A stretch of 64,000 bases of DNA from Pseudomonas nitroreducens TX1 (GCF_000313755.1 NZ_AMZB01000100.1:1-64000), one strand, 5' to 3'. Counted from the stretch's first letter, positions 1 through 10,129 are shown. Numbers and translations: made by a program. Notes: generated by a model not told the origin, from the letters alone.

Positions 1-24
1 GGCGCCTTCGGGCGCCTTTTTTGT
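1..24 (+). terminator. Rho-independent terminator of a gene left of the window
   Basis: A GGCGCC/GGCGCC stem with a TTCG tetraloop is followed by six T residues on the plus strand. It should end a plus-strand transcript whose gene lies outside the window. Confidence 0.75.
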
Positions 25-87
25 TCGTGAGCGAGCTTGCTCCTACGAAAAGCCGCGGTCCCCTGTAGGAGCGAGTTTGCTCGCGAA
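24..87. repeat. REP-type inverted pair
   Basis: Two copies of the Pseudomonas REP-like core face each other: a diverged TTCGTGAGCGAGC... copy at 24-46 and GTAGGAGCGAGTTTGCTCGC at 65-84. Similar pairs occur at 11786-11861 and 60667-60742, but there the order of the two orientations is reversed. The pair lies between convergent genes, the usual place for REP elements. Confidence 0.75.
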
Positions 88-160
88 CCACCCCCACACG
101 GATTTCATCGCCGACCGGGTACGTAGGGCACGTAACCCTGGCGCTACGCGCCCCCGGCTT

Positions 161-1645
161 TCACCGCCGCTTGCTCCCGCCCAGCAGTGCCCCCATCAGA
201 CCGCGCACCAACTGCCGGCCGATCTGGTTCGCCGCCTGGCGTACCACGGTCTTGCTGACCTGGCTGGCCAGTGATCCCAGGATCTCGCCGGCAATCCCGC
301 CAAAATCGGTACCGCTGCCCTTCGCGTCCTTCTGCTCGGTGGGCGCCATCTTGCCGTCAGCGCGACCGGTCAGCTTCTCGTAGGCGGACTCGCGGTCGAT
401 CGGCTGGTCGTAGCGACCGGCCAAAGGCGAACGACGGATGACATCCGCACGCTCGGCGTCGGTCAGCGGGCCGATGCGCGACTGCGGCGGCGCGACAGCC
501 ACGCGCTGGACCATCGCCGGCGTGCCTTTCTCTTCCAGCGTGCCGACCAGCGCCTCGCCAATGCCCAGTTCGGTGAGCACGTTCAGGGTGTCGAACGCCG
601 GGTTGGGCCGGAAGCCATCCGCCACCGCACGCAAGGACTTCTGCTCCTTGGCGGTAAAGGCGCGCAGGCCGTGCTGGACGCGCAAACCCAGCTGCGCCAG
701 CACGTCGTCAGGCAGATCGCCGGGCGACTGCGTGACGAAATAGACGCCAACGCCCTTGGAACGAATCAGCCGCACCACCTGTTCCAGGCGGTCCTGCAGG
801 GCCTTGGGCGTGCCGTTGAAGAGCAGGTGCGCCTCGTCGAAGAACAGCGCGAGGATCGGTTTGTCGGCATCGCCGCGCTCGGGCAATTGCTCGAACAGCT
901 CGGCCAGCAGCCAGAGCAGGAAGGTGGCGTAGACCTTGGGGGCGTCGTGCACCAACTTGCTGGCATCCAGCAGGTGGATGCGGCCGCGGCCGTCGGCTTC
1001 GGGGCGCAGCAGGTCTTCCAGTTGCAGCGCCGGCTCACCGAAGAAGTCCTCGGCGCCCTGCTGTTCCAGCAGGGCCAGGCGCCGCAGCAGCGCCTGGGAC
1101 GAGGCGCTGGTGAACAAGGCACGGTCCTCGCCGAGGATGTCCGGATTTTCCTTGAAGTGATTGAGCAGCGCCTTGAGGTCTTTCAGGTCGAGCAACAACA
1201 GGCCTTCGCGGTCGGCCACCTTGAACGCGGCGAACAGCGCCGCCTGCTGGCTTTCGGTCAGCTCCAGCAGGTTGGCCAGCAGCAGCGGGCCCATCTCCGA
1301 CAGCGTGGTGCGCAGCGGATGGCCGGTCTTCCCGGCCACGTCCCAGATGCTCACCGGGTAGGCCTGGGGCTTGTGGTTCAGCCACGGCATGCTCGCGATG
1401 CGCTCGGCCACCTTACCCTGCGGGTTGCCAGCGGCGGCGATGCCGCAAAGGTCGCCCTTGATGTCGGCGGCGAATACTGCGATGCCGGCATCGCTGAAGG
1501 ATTCGGCGAGGTGTTGCAGCGTCACTGTCTTGCCGGTGCCGGTGGCACCGGCGATCAGGCCGTGGCGGTTGGCAAGTTTCCAGGACTGGCCGACGGGCTG
1601 CCCGTCGGGCCCTGCGCCGATGATGAGTTCGTTCGTGGTTGACAT
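161..1645 (-). CDS. HerA-like ATPase, DUF853 (YjgR family)
   Basis: This 494-residue protein belongs to the DUF853/YjgR family of HerA-FtsK type P-loop ATPases. The Walker A motif GATGTGKT is near residue 33 and a Walker B stretch LALFFDEAH is near residue 265. The C-terminal 80 residues are low in hydrophobicity until a Gly/Ala-rich tail ending in GGSKRR. Family members are usually annotated as helicase or DNA-translocating ATPase, but the substrate is not established. It is followed on the same strand side by no clear partner; pncB lies 78 bp upstream. The start has ATG with the motif MSTTNELIIGAG, as expected for full-length family members. Confidence 0.85.
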   Translation of the reverse strand: MSTTNELIIGAGPDGQPVGQSWKLANRHGLIAGATGTGKTVTLQHLAESFSDAGIAVFAADIKGDLCGIAAAGNPQGKVAERIASMPWLNHKPQAYPVSIWDVAGKTGHPLRTTLSEMGPLLLANLLELTESQQAALFAAFKVADREGLLLLDLKDLKALLNHFKENPDILGEDRALFTSASSQALLRRLALLEQQGAEDFFGEPALQLEDLLRPEADGRGRIHLLDASKLVHDAPKVYATFLLWLLAELFEQLPERGDADKPILALFFDEAHLLFNGTPKALQDRLEQVVRLIRSKGVGVYFVTQSPGDLPDDVLAQLGLRVQHGLRAFTAKEQKSLRAVADGFRPNPAFDTLNVLTELGIGEALVGTLEEKGTPAMVQRVAVAPPQSRIGPLTDAERADVIRRSPLAGRYDQPIDRESAYEKLTGRADGKMAPTEQKDAKGSGTDFGGIAGEILGSLASQVSKTVVRQAANQIGRQLVRGLMGALLGGSKRR

Positions 1646-1723
1646 CCGTTGTTCCCCTTCAATGGGCGTGTCGCATTGGCTGCTTGAGCAAGAGTGGCCG
1701 GTCCCGCTGCGCTGTGCAATCGG

Positions 1724-2923
1724 CTAGCCCGGTACTTTGAAGACGTGCTTGAGGTAACGCAGGAAGTTCTCGTCCTTGCACTGGGTCTTGCCCGGCGCAT
1801 CGGAGATCTTCGCCACCGGGTGCCCGTTGCAGGCGGTCATTTTCAGCACGATGTTCATCGGCTCCACGCCCGGCACATCACAGGTGAAATGGGTTCCGAT
1901 GCCGAAGCTGACGTCGATGCGCTCGCGTAGCGCCCGGTAGATTTCCAGGGCACGCGGCAGGTTGAGACCGTCGGAGAACACCAGAGTCTTGGTCAGCGGA
2001 TCGATGCCCAGGTGCTCATAATGCCGGATGGCCTTTTCCGCCCACTCCAGCGGGTCGCCCGAGTCATGGCGCAGGCCATCGAAAAGCTTGGCGAAGTACA
2101 GGTCGAAGTCCGCGAGGAAGGCATCCATGGTGATGCAATCGGTCAGCGCGATGCCTAACTGGCCGCGGTATTCGCGCACCCAGGCGTCCAGTGCGGCGGC
2201 CTGGCTGTCGATCAGGCGCGGACCGAGCTGCTGATGCGCCATCAGCCACTCGTGGGCCATGGTACCGAGCGGCTTCACCCCCAGCTCACGCGCCAGGTGC
2301 ACGTTGCTGGTGCCAACGAACCGGCCGGGGAAACCATCGCGCAGGTCGCGTACCACTACTTCCTGCACCGGATAGGAGAAGCGCCGGCGGGTGCCGAAGT
2401 CGGCCATCTTGAAACCGGCCAGTTCTTCAGCGCTGGCTTCCTGGCGTAGCCAGTCGAACTTTTCCTGGAGGCGCTCGCGGACCATCGTCAGCGTCGTGCG
2501 CGGATGGCGATGCCGGTTGCGCACTTCGCTGATGGTCGCCAGCAGCGGCACCTCGAAGAGGATCACGTGCAGCCACGGGCCTTTCAGGCGCAGGAACAGC
2601 TCTTCGCTCTCCACGCCCAGTTGCACGTAGCAAGGATTGAAGCGGAACAGGCCGAGAAAGCGGATGAAGTCGGGTTTGAAAAACGGGATGCGTTCGAGGA
2701 AAGCCAGATCCTGGGGCGAGAAGCAAAGCTCTGCCAGACGCTCGATCTGCTCACGCAGCGGGTCCAGGTAGGCGCGCAGGTCCTCCTCGTTACGGCAGCG
2801 GAACTCCCACTCCACCTCGGTGTTGGGATAGTTGTGCAGCACCGCCTGCATCATGCTCAGCTTGTAGAAGTCGGTATCCAGCAGGTTCTGCACGATCCGC
2901 CGGGAAAATGCGCTGTCGCTCAT
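1724..2923 (-). CDS. pncB: Nicotinate phosphoribosyltransferase
   Basis: The 399-residue product converts nicotinate and PRPP to nicotinate mononucleotide in the Preiss-Handler NAD salvage route in the cytoplasm. The N-terminus [15 protein letters not shown] and the internal [12 protein letters not shown]-like and GTSNVHLAR segments are typical of PncB. I place the start at MSDSAFSRR (2923), matching the family N-terminus; ATG codons at 2929 and 2971 are in frame, and the 2929 start would add only two residues. In P. aeruginosa two pncB paralogues are known, and the one next to the colRS region is normally called pncB2. No strong terminator was seen between this gene and the downstream ATPase gene. 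Confidence 0.93.
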   Translation of the reverse strand: MSDSAFSRRIVQNLLDTDFYKLSMMQAVLHNYPNTEVEWEFRCRNEEDLRAYLDPLREQIERLAELCFSPQDLAFLERIPFFKPDFIRFLGLFRFNPCYVQLGVESEELFLRLKGPWLHVILFEVPLLATISEVRNRHRHPRTTLTMVRERLQEKFDWLRQEASAEELAGFKMADFGTRRRFSYPVQEVVVRDLRDGFPGRFVGTSNVHLARELGVKPLGTMAHEWLMAHQQLGPRLIDSQAAALDAWVREYRGQLGIALTDCITMDAFLADFDLYFAKLFDGLRHDSGDPLEWAEKAIRHYEHLGIDPLTKTLVFSDGLNLPRALEIYRALRERIDVSFGIGTHFTCDVPGVEPMNIVLKMTACNGHPVAKISDAPGKTQCKDENFLRYLKHVFKVPG

Positions 2924-2973
2924 GCTCATCTCATTGCAGGCTTGAATCGGCAGTCTAAACCCGTGGCCCACAA

Positions 2974-2997
2974 AAAACCCCGCCGAGGCGGGGTTTT
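2974..2997 (-). terminator. Terminator after the inaA operon
   Basis: A CCCCGCC/GGCGGGG stem with a three-base loop is flanked by A and T runs. On the minus strand it follows the small exported protein gene by 15 bp and precedes pncB. Confidence 0.85.
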
Positions 2998-3012
2998 GTC
3001 TGGAATCAGAAA

Positions 3013-3237
3013 TCAGCGTGCTTTGCTCTGCGACATCCCGAACAGGAAAAGCAGCAGGTCGTCATCCGGACGGACGTCCTGTTGCTTGGCGCGCAGGTTG
3101 GGCGGGATGGGACAGCTGTCCAAGCCGCCTTTTCCGGAAATGACCGAAGGGCCCGGCTCATGCCAGGCCGCCGCCGCCAGGGTTGCTACCCCGAGCGCGC
3201 CGACGAGGAGCAAACCTCGCGTAATTTCTAACTTCAT
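3013..3237 (-). CDS. Small exported protein of unknown function
   Basis: I do not recognise a family with a known role. The 74-residue product starts [16 protein letters not shown] and has a hydrophobic segment at about residues 8-24, so it is likely a signal peptide or a single membrane anchor. The rest is a short polar region with one cysteine (DSCPIPPNL) and a charged patch near residue 55. Its ATG overlaps the inaA stop codon by four bases (ATGA), which implies translational coupling and membership in the colRS-linked envelope operon. A conserved protein of similar position exists in P. aeruginosa (recalled). Confidence 0.75.
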   Translation of the reverse strand: MKLEITRGLLLVGALGVATLAAAAWHEPGPSVISGKGGLDSCPIPPNLRAKQQDVRPDDDLLLFLFGMSQSKAR

Positions 3238-3938
3238 GTCTGCAACCCTTTGATGGCGCTGCCAAACGCCGCTTGGTAACCATAGACAAAGGCCTGCCAT
3301 TGCGCCTCTGTCCACGACGAGCGGCGCTTCACTTGGCGAAGATCGTGACGCGCAGCACGCTGAGCGCTGAAACGCTGGCGGGCTTTTTCCATGTCGATGA
3401 GGGCCACTTCGATCTTGTCGCCGTCCACCTTCACGAACACGTGCTTGAGGTAGAGGCAGCCATGCTGCCAACGGCCGGCGTTAAGCTTGGCAAGGGTACT
3501 GCCGTAATGTTGCAGAATTCTTTGATGCAGCGCTTCACCCCATTTTTCCTGGTCGCCGCGGGCATAACAGTCTTCCAGGCTGCTGAAACCGTCCAGAGAC
3601 TCAGTGACCAGCAGGGCCTGCCATTCGCCATCCACCTTGCGGCAACCGGCGTAGACCAGGGTGGGCACGCGCACGCCCAGCGCTTCGGCGGCCTTGAGCG
3701 CGTTACGCTCGCGAATGGCGGTGGGGTAGCCGAAGGGATGCAGCAGGTCACGGTAGATGTGACCCATCTGCTGCTTGCGATAGAGCATACGGCCGTCGGA
3801 GGTCAGGACTCGCTGCACGCCACTCTCACCGCCGCGCCGACGGTTGGGTTCTTCCACCCACTTGCCGGGCACCTGGAGCCAACGGTCGATGGCGTTCTCA
3901 CCGGAAATTTGCTGCAGCGACGCCAGATCAACGGCCAT
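3234..3938 (-). CDS. inaA: InaA/WaaP-family lipopolysaccharide kinase-like protein
   Basis: The 234-residue product resembles InaA, a small member of the WaaP/RIO-like kinase group that phosphorylates LPS core heptose. The family features seen are a KQQMGHIYRDLLHP segment, an invariant-type ALLVTES hinge, and a YLKHVFVK / VALIDMEKAR region that provides the catalytic and metal-binding Asp. It is the second gene after colRS. In P. putida the orf222-inaA pair directly downstream of colRS is regulated by ColR (established literature). The gap to the methyltransferase is three bases. Direct substrate is unproven. Confidence 0.85.
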   Translation of the reverse strand: MAVDLASLQQISGENAIDRWLQVPGKWVEEPNRRRGGESGVQRVLTSDGRMLYRKQQMGHIYRDLLHPFGYPTAIRERNALKAAEALGVRVPTLVYAGCRKVDGEWQALLVTESLDGFSSLEDCYARGDQEKWGEALHQRILQHYGSTLAKLNAGRWQHGCLYLKHVFVKVDGDKIEVALIDMEKARQRFSAQRAARHDLRQVKRRSSWTEAQWQAFVYGYQAAFGSAIKGLQT

Positions 3939-3941
3939 CCA

Positions 3942-4613
3942 TCACTCCTTACGCAGAATGTAGACCCGCCACATATGGATGAGCGGGACGAAATCAATGT
4001 GATCCTGAACCTTGAAACCAGCCTGGCGGAACTCCGCCTCGATGGTCTTGGCAGGAATCACGAAGCGGTTCTGGTAGGCGTGTTTCTTGCGAGTTGCCTC
4101 GGCGCGTGCACGTTTCCAGGACTTGAAGTTGCCATCGACCCACATCGACAGGATGACCGAATCGCGGGTTACGCGATGAAATTCGCGCAACATCGTCAGA
4201 CGGTCATCGGATTCGCCGATGTGGTGCATCAGGCGCATCGAGAAGATGCTGTCGACAGCATTGTCGGGCAGATCAATGGCAAACGCGGAAGTCTGCAAAG
4301 GTCGGACGCGTTTTACAACCTCATTCGGCTGCCCGGCGCAGGCAACGGCAATCATGTCGGGCGAATTATCCGCGCCGATGATCACCCGGTTCTCCTTCTC
4401 AGCCAGCATCGGCCAGAAGCGACCGGCGCCGCACGGCAGGTCGAGCACCAGGTTGGGCTGGCCGGCGAGCTTGAGTGCCTGGCGGCCTATCTGGACATCG
4501 CGCCAGTGGGAAAGTTTCCGAGACAGACCGGCCTGGTGTTTACGCAGATAACGCTCTGCGTGCTGGCGGTCATACTTCTGGGAGAACTCCAGGTCGACGG
4601 ATTTTTCAGTCAT
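3942..4613 (-). CDS. Class I SAM-dependent methyltransferase (ORF222-like)
   Basis: The 223-residue protein has a Rossmann methyltransferase motif I at VLDLPCGAGRFWP (about residues 56-68), motif II near VIIGADNSPDM and a post-motif DSIFSMRLMHHIG. The first 50 residues are rich in Arg, Lys and Tyr. It corresponds to the ORF222 product that follows colRS in pseudomonads, where it is co-transcribed with inaA. The likely role is modification of an envelope glycolipid, which is inference from its partner kinase. An AAGG ribosome site sits upstream of the ATG. Confidence 0.85.
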   Translation of the reverse strand: MTEKSVDLEFSQKYDRQHAERYLRKHQAGLSRKLSHWRDVQIGRQALKLAGQPNLVLDLPCGAGRFWPMLAEKENRVIIGADNSPDMIAVACAGQPNEVVKRVRPLQTSAFAIDLPDNAVDSIFSMRLMHHIGESDDRLTMLREFHRVTRDSVILSMWVDGNFKSWKRARAEATRKKHAYQNRFVIPAKTIEAEFRQAGFKVQDHIDFVPLIHMWRVYILRKE

Positions 4614-4682
4614 CGGATTATTACCTTCCCGAATTCAGGGCGAACGATACGAACCAGCCTGTCACAGCCGGGTCATGCACTT

Positions 4683-4698
4683 GTGAAGATTTTGTCAA
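4683..4698 (-). promoter_or_regulatory. Candidate ColR binding site
   Basis: On the minus strand the 16-mer TTGACAAAATCTTCAC lies at the colS stop codon, about 70 bp before the methyltransferase start. It resembles the ColR motif as I recall it (two pyrimidines, N, A, C/G, two N, then a T-run ending TCAC), with about three mismatches. Position and the known ColR control of the downstream genes support it; the consensus was recalled and not checked. Confidence 0.4.
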
Positions 4699-5969
4699 AC
4701 GACGGCTAGGCGAACTTCGAAGCGGCAACCGTGCGGTTCAGCTGGGCGCAGCGTGACATCCCAGCCCTCGGAAGCGCAGATCCGCTTGACCAGCGAAAGC
4801 CCCAGCCCAAGCCCCTCGCCACGCGGGTTCTGGCCGCGAACGAATGGCTGGAAGACGGCCTCGCGCTGTTCTTCCGGGATACCTGCACCGGTGTCCTCGA
4901 CCCAGAATCCGTTGGGTCCAAGTTGTAAGCGGATGCTGCCGCTTTCGGTGTAATGCATGGCATTGCGCAATAAATTGCTCATCACCGAGCGCAAGAATGG
5001 CGCATTGAACTGCCCGGGCATTTCCTGGCTCGCGTCGTATTCCAGTGTCAGGCCTTTCGCTTCAATGGGGCCACGCCACTGCGCCACGAGTTCGTCACCA
5101 ATCTGCCGCAACCCTGCCTGGGAAACGATCGCCATGTCCTTGCGCTGGGCGCGCGCCAGCATCAGGAAGGTCTGCACCAGATCGCGCATTTCCTCACATG
5201 CGCTGTTCATGCGCGCCAACTGGGCTTGCGCCCGAGGGCTGAGGCCCGGTTCTTCAGCCAGCAACTCGCAACTGGTGGCGATCACCATCAGCGGCGTCCG
5301 CAATTCATGGCTGACGTCGCTGGTAAAAAGCTTTTCCCGGGTCAGCACATCGTGCAGCCGACCCATGGCGTAATCGAATGCTGCCGCCAGTTCGCCCACT
5401 TCATCATTGGCGTAGTCAGGCGACATCGGCGGAGCCAGGTCGAGCAACTGGTCACGATGACGGACCTGCCGCGCCAGGCGCGACACGGGCTCCATGACCT
5501 TGCGCGACAGCAGCCAGCCCAGCAGCCCGGAGAGCGTCAGGCTGAGGACATAGCCCGTGACGACCGCAGCGTAGAGGATCTGCTCGCGCGCCTCGAAGTC
5601 GCTCTGGTCCTGCAGCAGGACGAAACGGCGGCCATCGATATCACGCGTCAGCGCATGGAACGACAGCTCACCGTCGAAGACCTCGTGGAAGCCAGTATCC
5701 AGACGGCGAAGCGCCGGCGGCATGGCATAAACACCGACACCATCGCTGATGAAGAAACGCATGCCTGGGTCGAGCTTGGGTGCCTGGCCGTTCCCCAGGT
5801 CCTCATTGATGATGCGATCCAGCTCGCCACCCAGGTCGCGGGAAATCAGGCGCTCTTCGACGACATGGACGACGCCGACGATTCCCACCGAGAACAGGCC
5901 GCCAACGGCGGCGGTCATGAGTACGAAGGCAAAGACAATCCGTCGGGAAAGGCTCTGCTTATACTCCAT
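4695..5969 (-). CDS. colS: Sensor histidine kinase ColS
   Basis: The 424-residue protein has two transmembrane segments (about 10-33 and 131-154) around a periplasmic domain of about 100 residues, then HAMP, HisKA with phosphoacceptor H in FTSDVSHELRTPL, and HATPase with NLLRNAMHYT, DTGAGI and GEGLGLGLSL. With the start at MEYKQ, residues H35, E38, E96, H105, E126 and E129 all fall on the positions reported as important for metal sensing in P. putida ColS, including the ExxE pair at 126/129. ColS is known there to respond to excess zinc. The start overlaps colR by 11 bases. An in-frame ATG further upstream (6029) lies inside colR and is unlikely. Confidence 0.93.
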   Translation of the reverse strand: MEYKQSLSRRIVFAFVLMTAAVGGLFSVGIVGVVHVVEERLISRDLGGELDRIINEDLGNGQAPKLDPGMRFFISDGVGVYAMPPALRRLDTGFHEVFDGELSFHALTRDIDGRRFVLLQDQSDFEAREQILYAAVVTGYVLSLTLSGLLGWLLSRKVMEPVSRLARQVRHRDQLLDLAPPMSPDYANDEVGELAAAFDYAMGRLHDVLTREKLFTSDVSHELRTPLMVIATSCELLAEEPGLSPRAQAQLARMNSACEEMRDLVQTFLMLARAQRKDMAIVSQAGLRQIGDELVAQWRGPIEAKGLTLEYDASQEMPGQFNAPFLRSVMSNLLRNAMHYTESGSIRLQLGPNGFWVEDTGAGIPEEQREAVFQPFVRGQNPRGEGLGLGLSLVKRICASEGWDVTLRPAEPHGCRFEVRLAVV

Positions 5970-6642
5970 GCGCTTCCTCCGCCAGCTTGTAGCCGACGCC
6001 ATGCACGGTGTGCAGCAGGGAGGAACCAAAGGGCTTGTCGATCACTTGGCGCAACTGGTGAACATGGCTGCGCAGGCTGTCGCTGTCGGGGCAGTCGTCG
6101 CCCCACACGGCTTCCTCGAGCACGTCGCGGCGTACCACGTGGGGGCTCTTCTGCATCAGTACCGCCAGCAGTTTGAGGCCGATGGGGTTGAGCTTGAGCG
6201 GCTTGCCGGCGCGGTTCACTTCGAGGGTATCGAGGTTGTAGCTCAGGTCGGCGACCTGCAGCTCGCGGCGCCCGCCGCCCTGGCTGCGGCGCAGCACGGC
6301 TTCGATGCGCGCGGCCAGCTCGGACAGGGCGAAGGGTTTGAGCAGGTAATCGTCGGCGCCGGAGCGGAAGCCTTGCAGGCGGTCGTCCAGCTGATCGCGG
6401 GCAGTGAGCATGATCACCGGGGTGTCGCGGCGCGCGTCTTCGCGCAGGCGGCGGCACAGGGTGAAGCCATCCAGGCCCGGGAGCATCACATCCAGCACGA
6501 TCAGGTCGTAATGGGAAGTTGCCGCCAGGTGCAATCCGGACAGGCCGTCCTGGGCACAATCCACCGTGTAGCCCTTCAGCCCCAGGTAGTCGGCCATATT
6601 GGCCAGGATGTCCCGATTGTCTTCAACCAGCAAAATGCGCAT
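5959..6642 (-). CDS. colR: Response regulator ColR (OmpR family)
   Basis: The 227-residue regulator has an N-terminal receiver domain (MRILLVEDN, phosphoacceptor Asp in LIVLDVMLPGLDG, Thr in MLTARD, Lys in LLKPF) and a C-terminal winged helix with the DSLRSHVHQLRQ recognition helix region. It pairs with ColS. The start at 6642 is chosen because a GAGGAG ribosome site lies seven bases upstream; a longer frame from 6666 has no such site. ColRS supports membrane integrity and metal tolerance in pseudomonads. Confidence 0.95.
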   Translation of the reverse strand: MRILLVEDNRDILANMADYLGLKGYTVDCAQDGLSGLHLAATSHYDLIVLDVMLPGLDGFTLCRRLREDARRDTPVIMLTARDQLDDRLQGFRSGADDYLLKPFALSELAARIEAVLRRSQGGGRRELQVADLSYNLDTLEVNRAGKPLKLNPIGLKLLAVLMQKSPHVVRRDVLEEAVWGDDCPDSDSLRSHVHQLRQVIDKPFGSSLLHTVHGVGYKLAEEAHGV

Positions 6643-6776
6643 AGGCTCTCCTCGAACGCGATGCATCCTAGCGTAACCAGCTTAAATGGAACTTAAGCGC
6701 CTTTGACGGAATTTTCACACTCTTCCGGTGAATCCCTCGTCACTGTATCGCGCCAGGCTTCGGTCCTTGCCCGGTC

Positions 6777-7160
6777 CTATCGCCCCATCAGCGCCTGGAC
6801 CGACCAGAGCCCGGCCAGCGTCATCAACAGGGAGCCGGCCAGGTGCGTGGCGATGGTGCCCATCGCCCAGGCCAGGCGCCCTTGCTGCAGCAGCACGACG
6901 ACTTCGGCGGAAAAGGTCGAGAAGGTAGTGAGGCCACCGCAGAAGCCAGTGATGATCAGCAACCGCCATTCTGGCGCCAGGCCCGGCGAGTTGGCGAAGA
7001 AGGCAATGGCCGCGCCGATGATGTAGCCGCCGAGCAGGTTGGCGACCACCGTACCCGGCGGCATGGAAGGCAGGAGAGTATTGAGCTTGAGCCCGAGCAC
7101 CCAGCGCAGCAGTGCGCCGAGAGCAGCGCCGAGGGAAACGGCGAGAATGGATTTCCACAT
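6777..7160 (-). CDS. crcB: Fluoride channel CrcB/Fluc
   Basis: The 127-residue protein has four hydrophobic segments and the Fluc signatures GALLRW near residue 16, [13 protein letters not shown] near 35-47 with the key Asn, and [13 protein letters not shown] near 75-87 with the phenylalanines of the fluoride path. Fluc proteins form antiparallel dimers in the inner membrane that export fluoride. A fluoride riboswitch and a ribosome-site hairpin lie directly upstream, which ties the gene to fluoride control. It stands alone between colR and groEL. Confidence 0.94.
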   Translation of the reverse strand: MWKSILAVSLGAALGALLRWVLGLKLNTLLPSMPPGTVVANLLGGYIIGAAIAFFANSPGLAPEWRLLIITGFCGGLTTFSTFSAEVVVLLQQGRLAWAMGTIATHLAGSLLMTLAGLWSVQALMGR

Positions 7161-7163
7161 GGT

Positions 7164-7193
7164 CCTGTCCTGGAAGTGAGAAGTTTGGACAGG
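7164..7193 (-). promoter_or_regulatory. Hairpin covering the crcB ribosome binding site
   Basis: On the minus strand CCTGTCC (7187-7193) can pair perfectly with GGACAGG (7164-7170) across a 16-base loop. The right arm contains the only Shine-Dalgarno-like sequence (AGGACAGGACC then ATG at 7160). Pairing would hide the ribosome site, so it may be the expression platform of the upstream riboswitch. Confidence 0.55.
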
Positions 7194-7228
7194 CTGCAGG
7201 CGAGCGCCTACGCGCCTTTCCAGGTCTA

Positions 7229-7281
7229 TGCGTAGGCATCATCAGCCACGAGGGCGGTTGAAGGAGGAATGCCATCTCCTG
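7229..7281 (-). promoter_or_regulatory. Fluoride riboswitch (crcB motif)
   Basis: The minus strand reads GGAGATGGCATTCCTCC, then a short TTCAAC joint, then a CCGCCCTCGTGGCTGATGAT stretch ending in GCCTACG. This matches the fluoride aptamer as known from P. syringae: the GGNGATGGCATTCCNCC core, the AAC joint, the variable hairpin and the CTGATGAtGCCTACG end that forms the pseudoknot with ATGGCAT. It lies about 70 bases upstream of crcB. Confidence 0.92.
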
Positions 7282-7311
7282 CGGCGCAGTCTGGCATATC
7301 CGCCGCCCATG

Positions 7312-7339
7312 AAAAAGCCCCGCCTAGGCGGGGCTTTTT
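7312..7339. terminator. Terminator after groEL
   Basis: AAAAAGCCCCGCC and GGCGGGGCTTTTT form a 13-bp stem with a two-base loop. It sits 13 bp after the groEL stop codon on the minus strand and also separates groEL from the crcB leader. Confidence 0.9.
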
Positions 7340-7352
7340 CGTACAGCAGGGG

Positions 7353-9005
<1,653 letters not shown>

Positions 9006-9042
9006 CTAAATCGAATTCAGTGGGTTGGATAGGACGCGGGAA

Positions 9043-9336
9043 TCAGTCTTCCAGGACAGCGAGGATCTCGGACTCGCCCATCACCAGCAGTTCTTCACCG
9101 TCGACCTTGATGGCGTTGCTGCCCGAGTACGGGCCGAAGACCACCTTGTCACCCACTTTCACGGCCAGGGCGCGAACTTCGCCGTTGTCCAGGACACGGC
9201 CGGCACCAACAGCAACCACTTCACCGCGGTTCGGTTTCTCGGCGGCGGAACCGGGCAGCACGATGCCGCCTGCGGTCTTGGTCTCTTCCTCGCTGCGACG
9301 GATGACGACGCGGTCATGCAGAGGACGAAGCTTCAT
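9043..9336 (-). CDS. groES: Co-chaperonin GroES
   Basis: The 97-residue cap of GroEL starts [14 protein letters not shown] and has the mobile loop [14 protein letters not shown] that docks onto GroEL. The length is typical. The first in-frame ATG further upstream would add unrelated residues, so 9336 is used. The sigma-32 type promoter is about 150 bp upstream. Confidence 0.98.
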   Translation of the reverse strand: MKLRPLHDRVVIRRSEEETKTAGGIVLPGSAAEKPNRGEVVAVGAGRVLDNGEVRALAVKVGDKVVFGPYSGSNAIKVDGEELLVMGESEILAVLED

Positions 9337-9484
9337 AGTCGTAACTCTCCCAAACTGTGATTTCCAACGGCCGGATCGATGCCCGGCAGGTTTTATTGAA
9401 TCCGGCGGTGCCGGTTTGCGACCCGACAGGCGAATCGCGAAATAGAGCAGCCTGTCGTACTGACAGGGACCTTGCGGTGACCGG

Positions 9485-9513
9485 TACATAAGGTCGCTAC
9501 AAGGCATTTCAAG
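9485..9513 (-). promoter_or_regulatory. Sigma-32 heat-shock promoter of groESL
   Basis: On the minus strand CTTGAAA (9507-9513) is followed after 13 bases by CCTTATGTA (9485-9493). This agrees with the RpoH consensus CTTGAA-N13/14-CCCCATNTA. The predicted start lies about 140 bp before groES. Confidence 0.85.
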
Positions 9514-9575
9514 GGTGTGACGGAAAATTTTTTGCAGAAAGGTCGGAGCCATGGGCGATCGAAACCGCCCCGACC

Positions 9576-10043
9576 TCAATGCAGACGGTCGCGGTCTTCC
9601 TCGCGGCGCTGGTATTCGCCTTCGATCACGCTGGGGCCGCTGCGGTGCTGGGCGGCCGGATCGTCGGCAAAGGCGCGGCGGCGCTCGGCCTGCTCCTGCA
9701 TACGCTGGCGCACACGGCCGAGCATCAGGCGGCGGGTGAAGGGGATCAGGCAGAGCAGACCGACGAAGTCGCTGATGAAGCCCGGCAGCATCAGCAGGCC
9801 ACCGCCGAGGGCGATAACCAGCCCCTCGAGCATTTCCTGCTCGGGCAGCTCGCCGCGATTGAGCCGTTCGCGGGCACGCAGCGCAGTGGCGACACCGGCT
9901 ACGCGCAGTACTGCGGCACCGATGAAGGCGCCGGCGATGATAAGCAGCAGGGTCCAGCCCACACCGATCACGCTGCCGACCTTGATCATCACGGCCAGCT
10001 CGATCAGCGGGAACAGAAGAATCAGAAACAGGGGAACTCGCAT
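9576..10043 (-). CDS. fxsA: FxsA family inner-membrane protein
   Basis: The 155-residue protein has the FxsA layout: a hydrophobic N-terminus [20 protein letters not shown], a second segment around residues 27-50 and a third around residues 72-90 ([20 protein letters not shown]), then a charged soluble tail rich in Arg and Glu. In E. coli overproduction of FxsA relieves exclusion of phage T7 by the F factor; its normal role is unknown. It lies upstream of groES on the same strand, as in other Pseudomonas genomes. Confidence 0.9.
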   Translation of the reverse strand: MRVPLFLILLFPLIELAVMIKVGSVIGVGWTLLLIIAGAFIGAAVLRVAGVATALRARERLNRGELPEQEMLEGLVIALGGGLLMLPGFISDFVGLLCLIPFTRRLMLGRVRQRMQEQAERRRAFADDPAAQHRSGPSVIEGEYQRREEDRDRLH

Positions 10044-10129
10044 CGATGAATCCTTGGCGGGGTCGTTGCCCGGGTAGAAAGCTAGGTGGTGACGCCCCGC
10101 GTCCTTTTCAAGGGAAACGCCGAGGGCTG

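Noticed and set aside
671-1642. Open frame of 323 codons on the plus strand over the HerA-like ATPase
   Set aside because: Shadow frame; the opposite strand has Walker A and B motifs.
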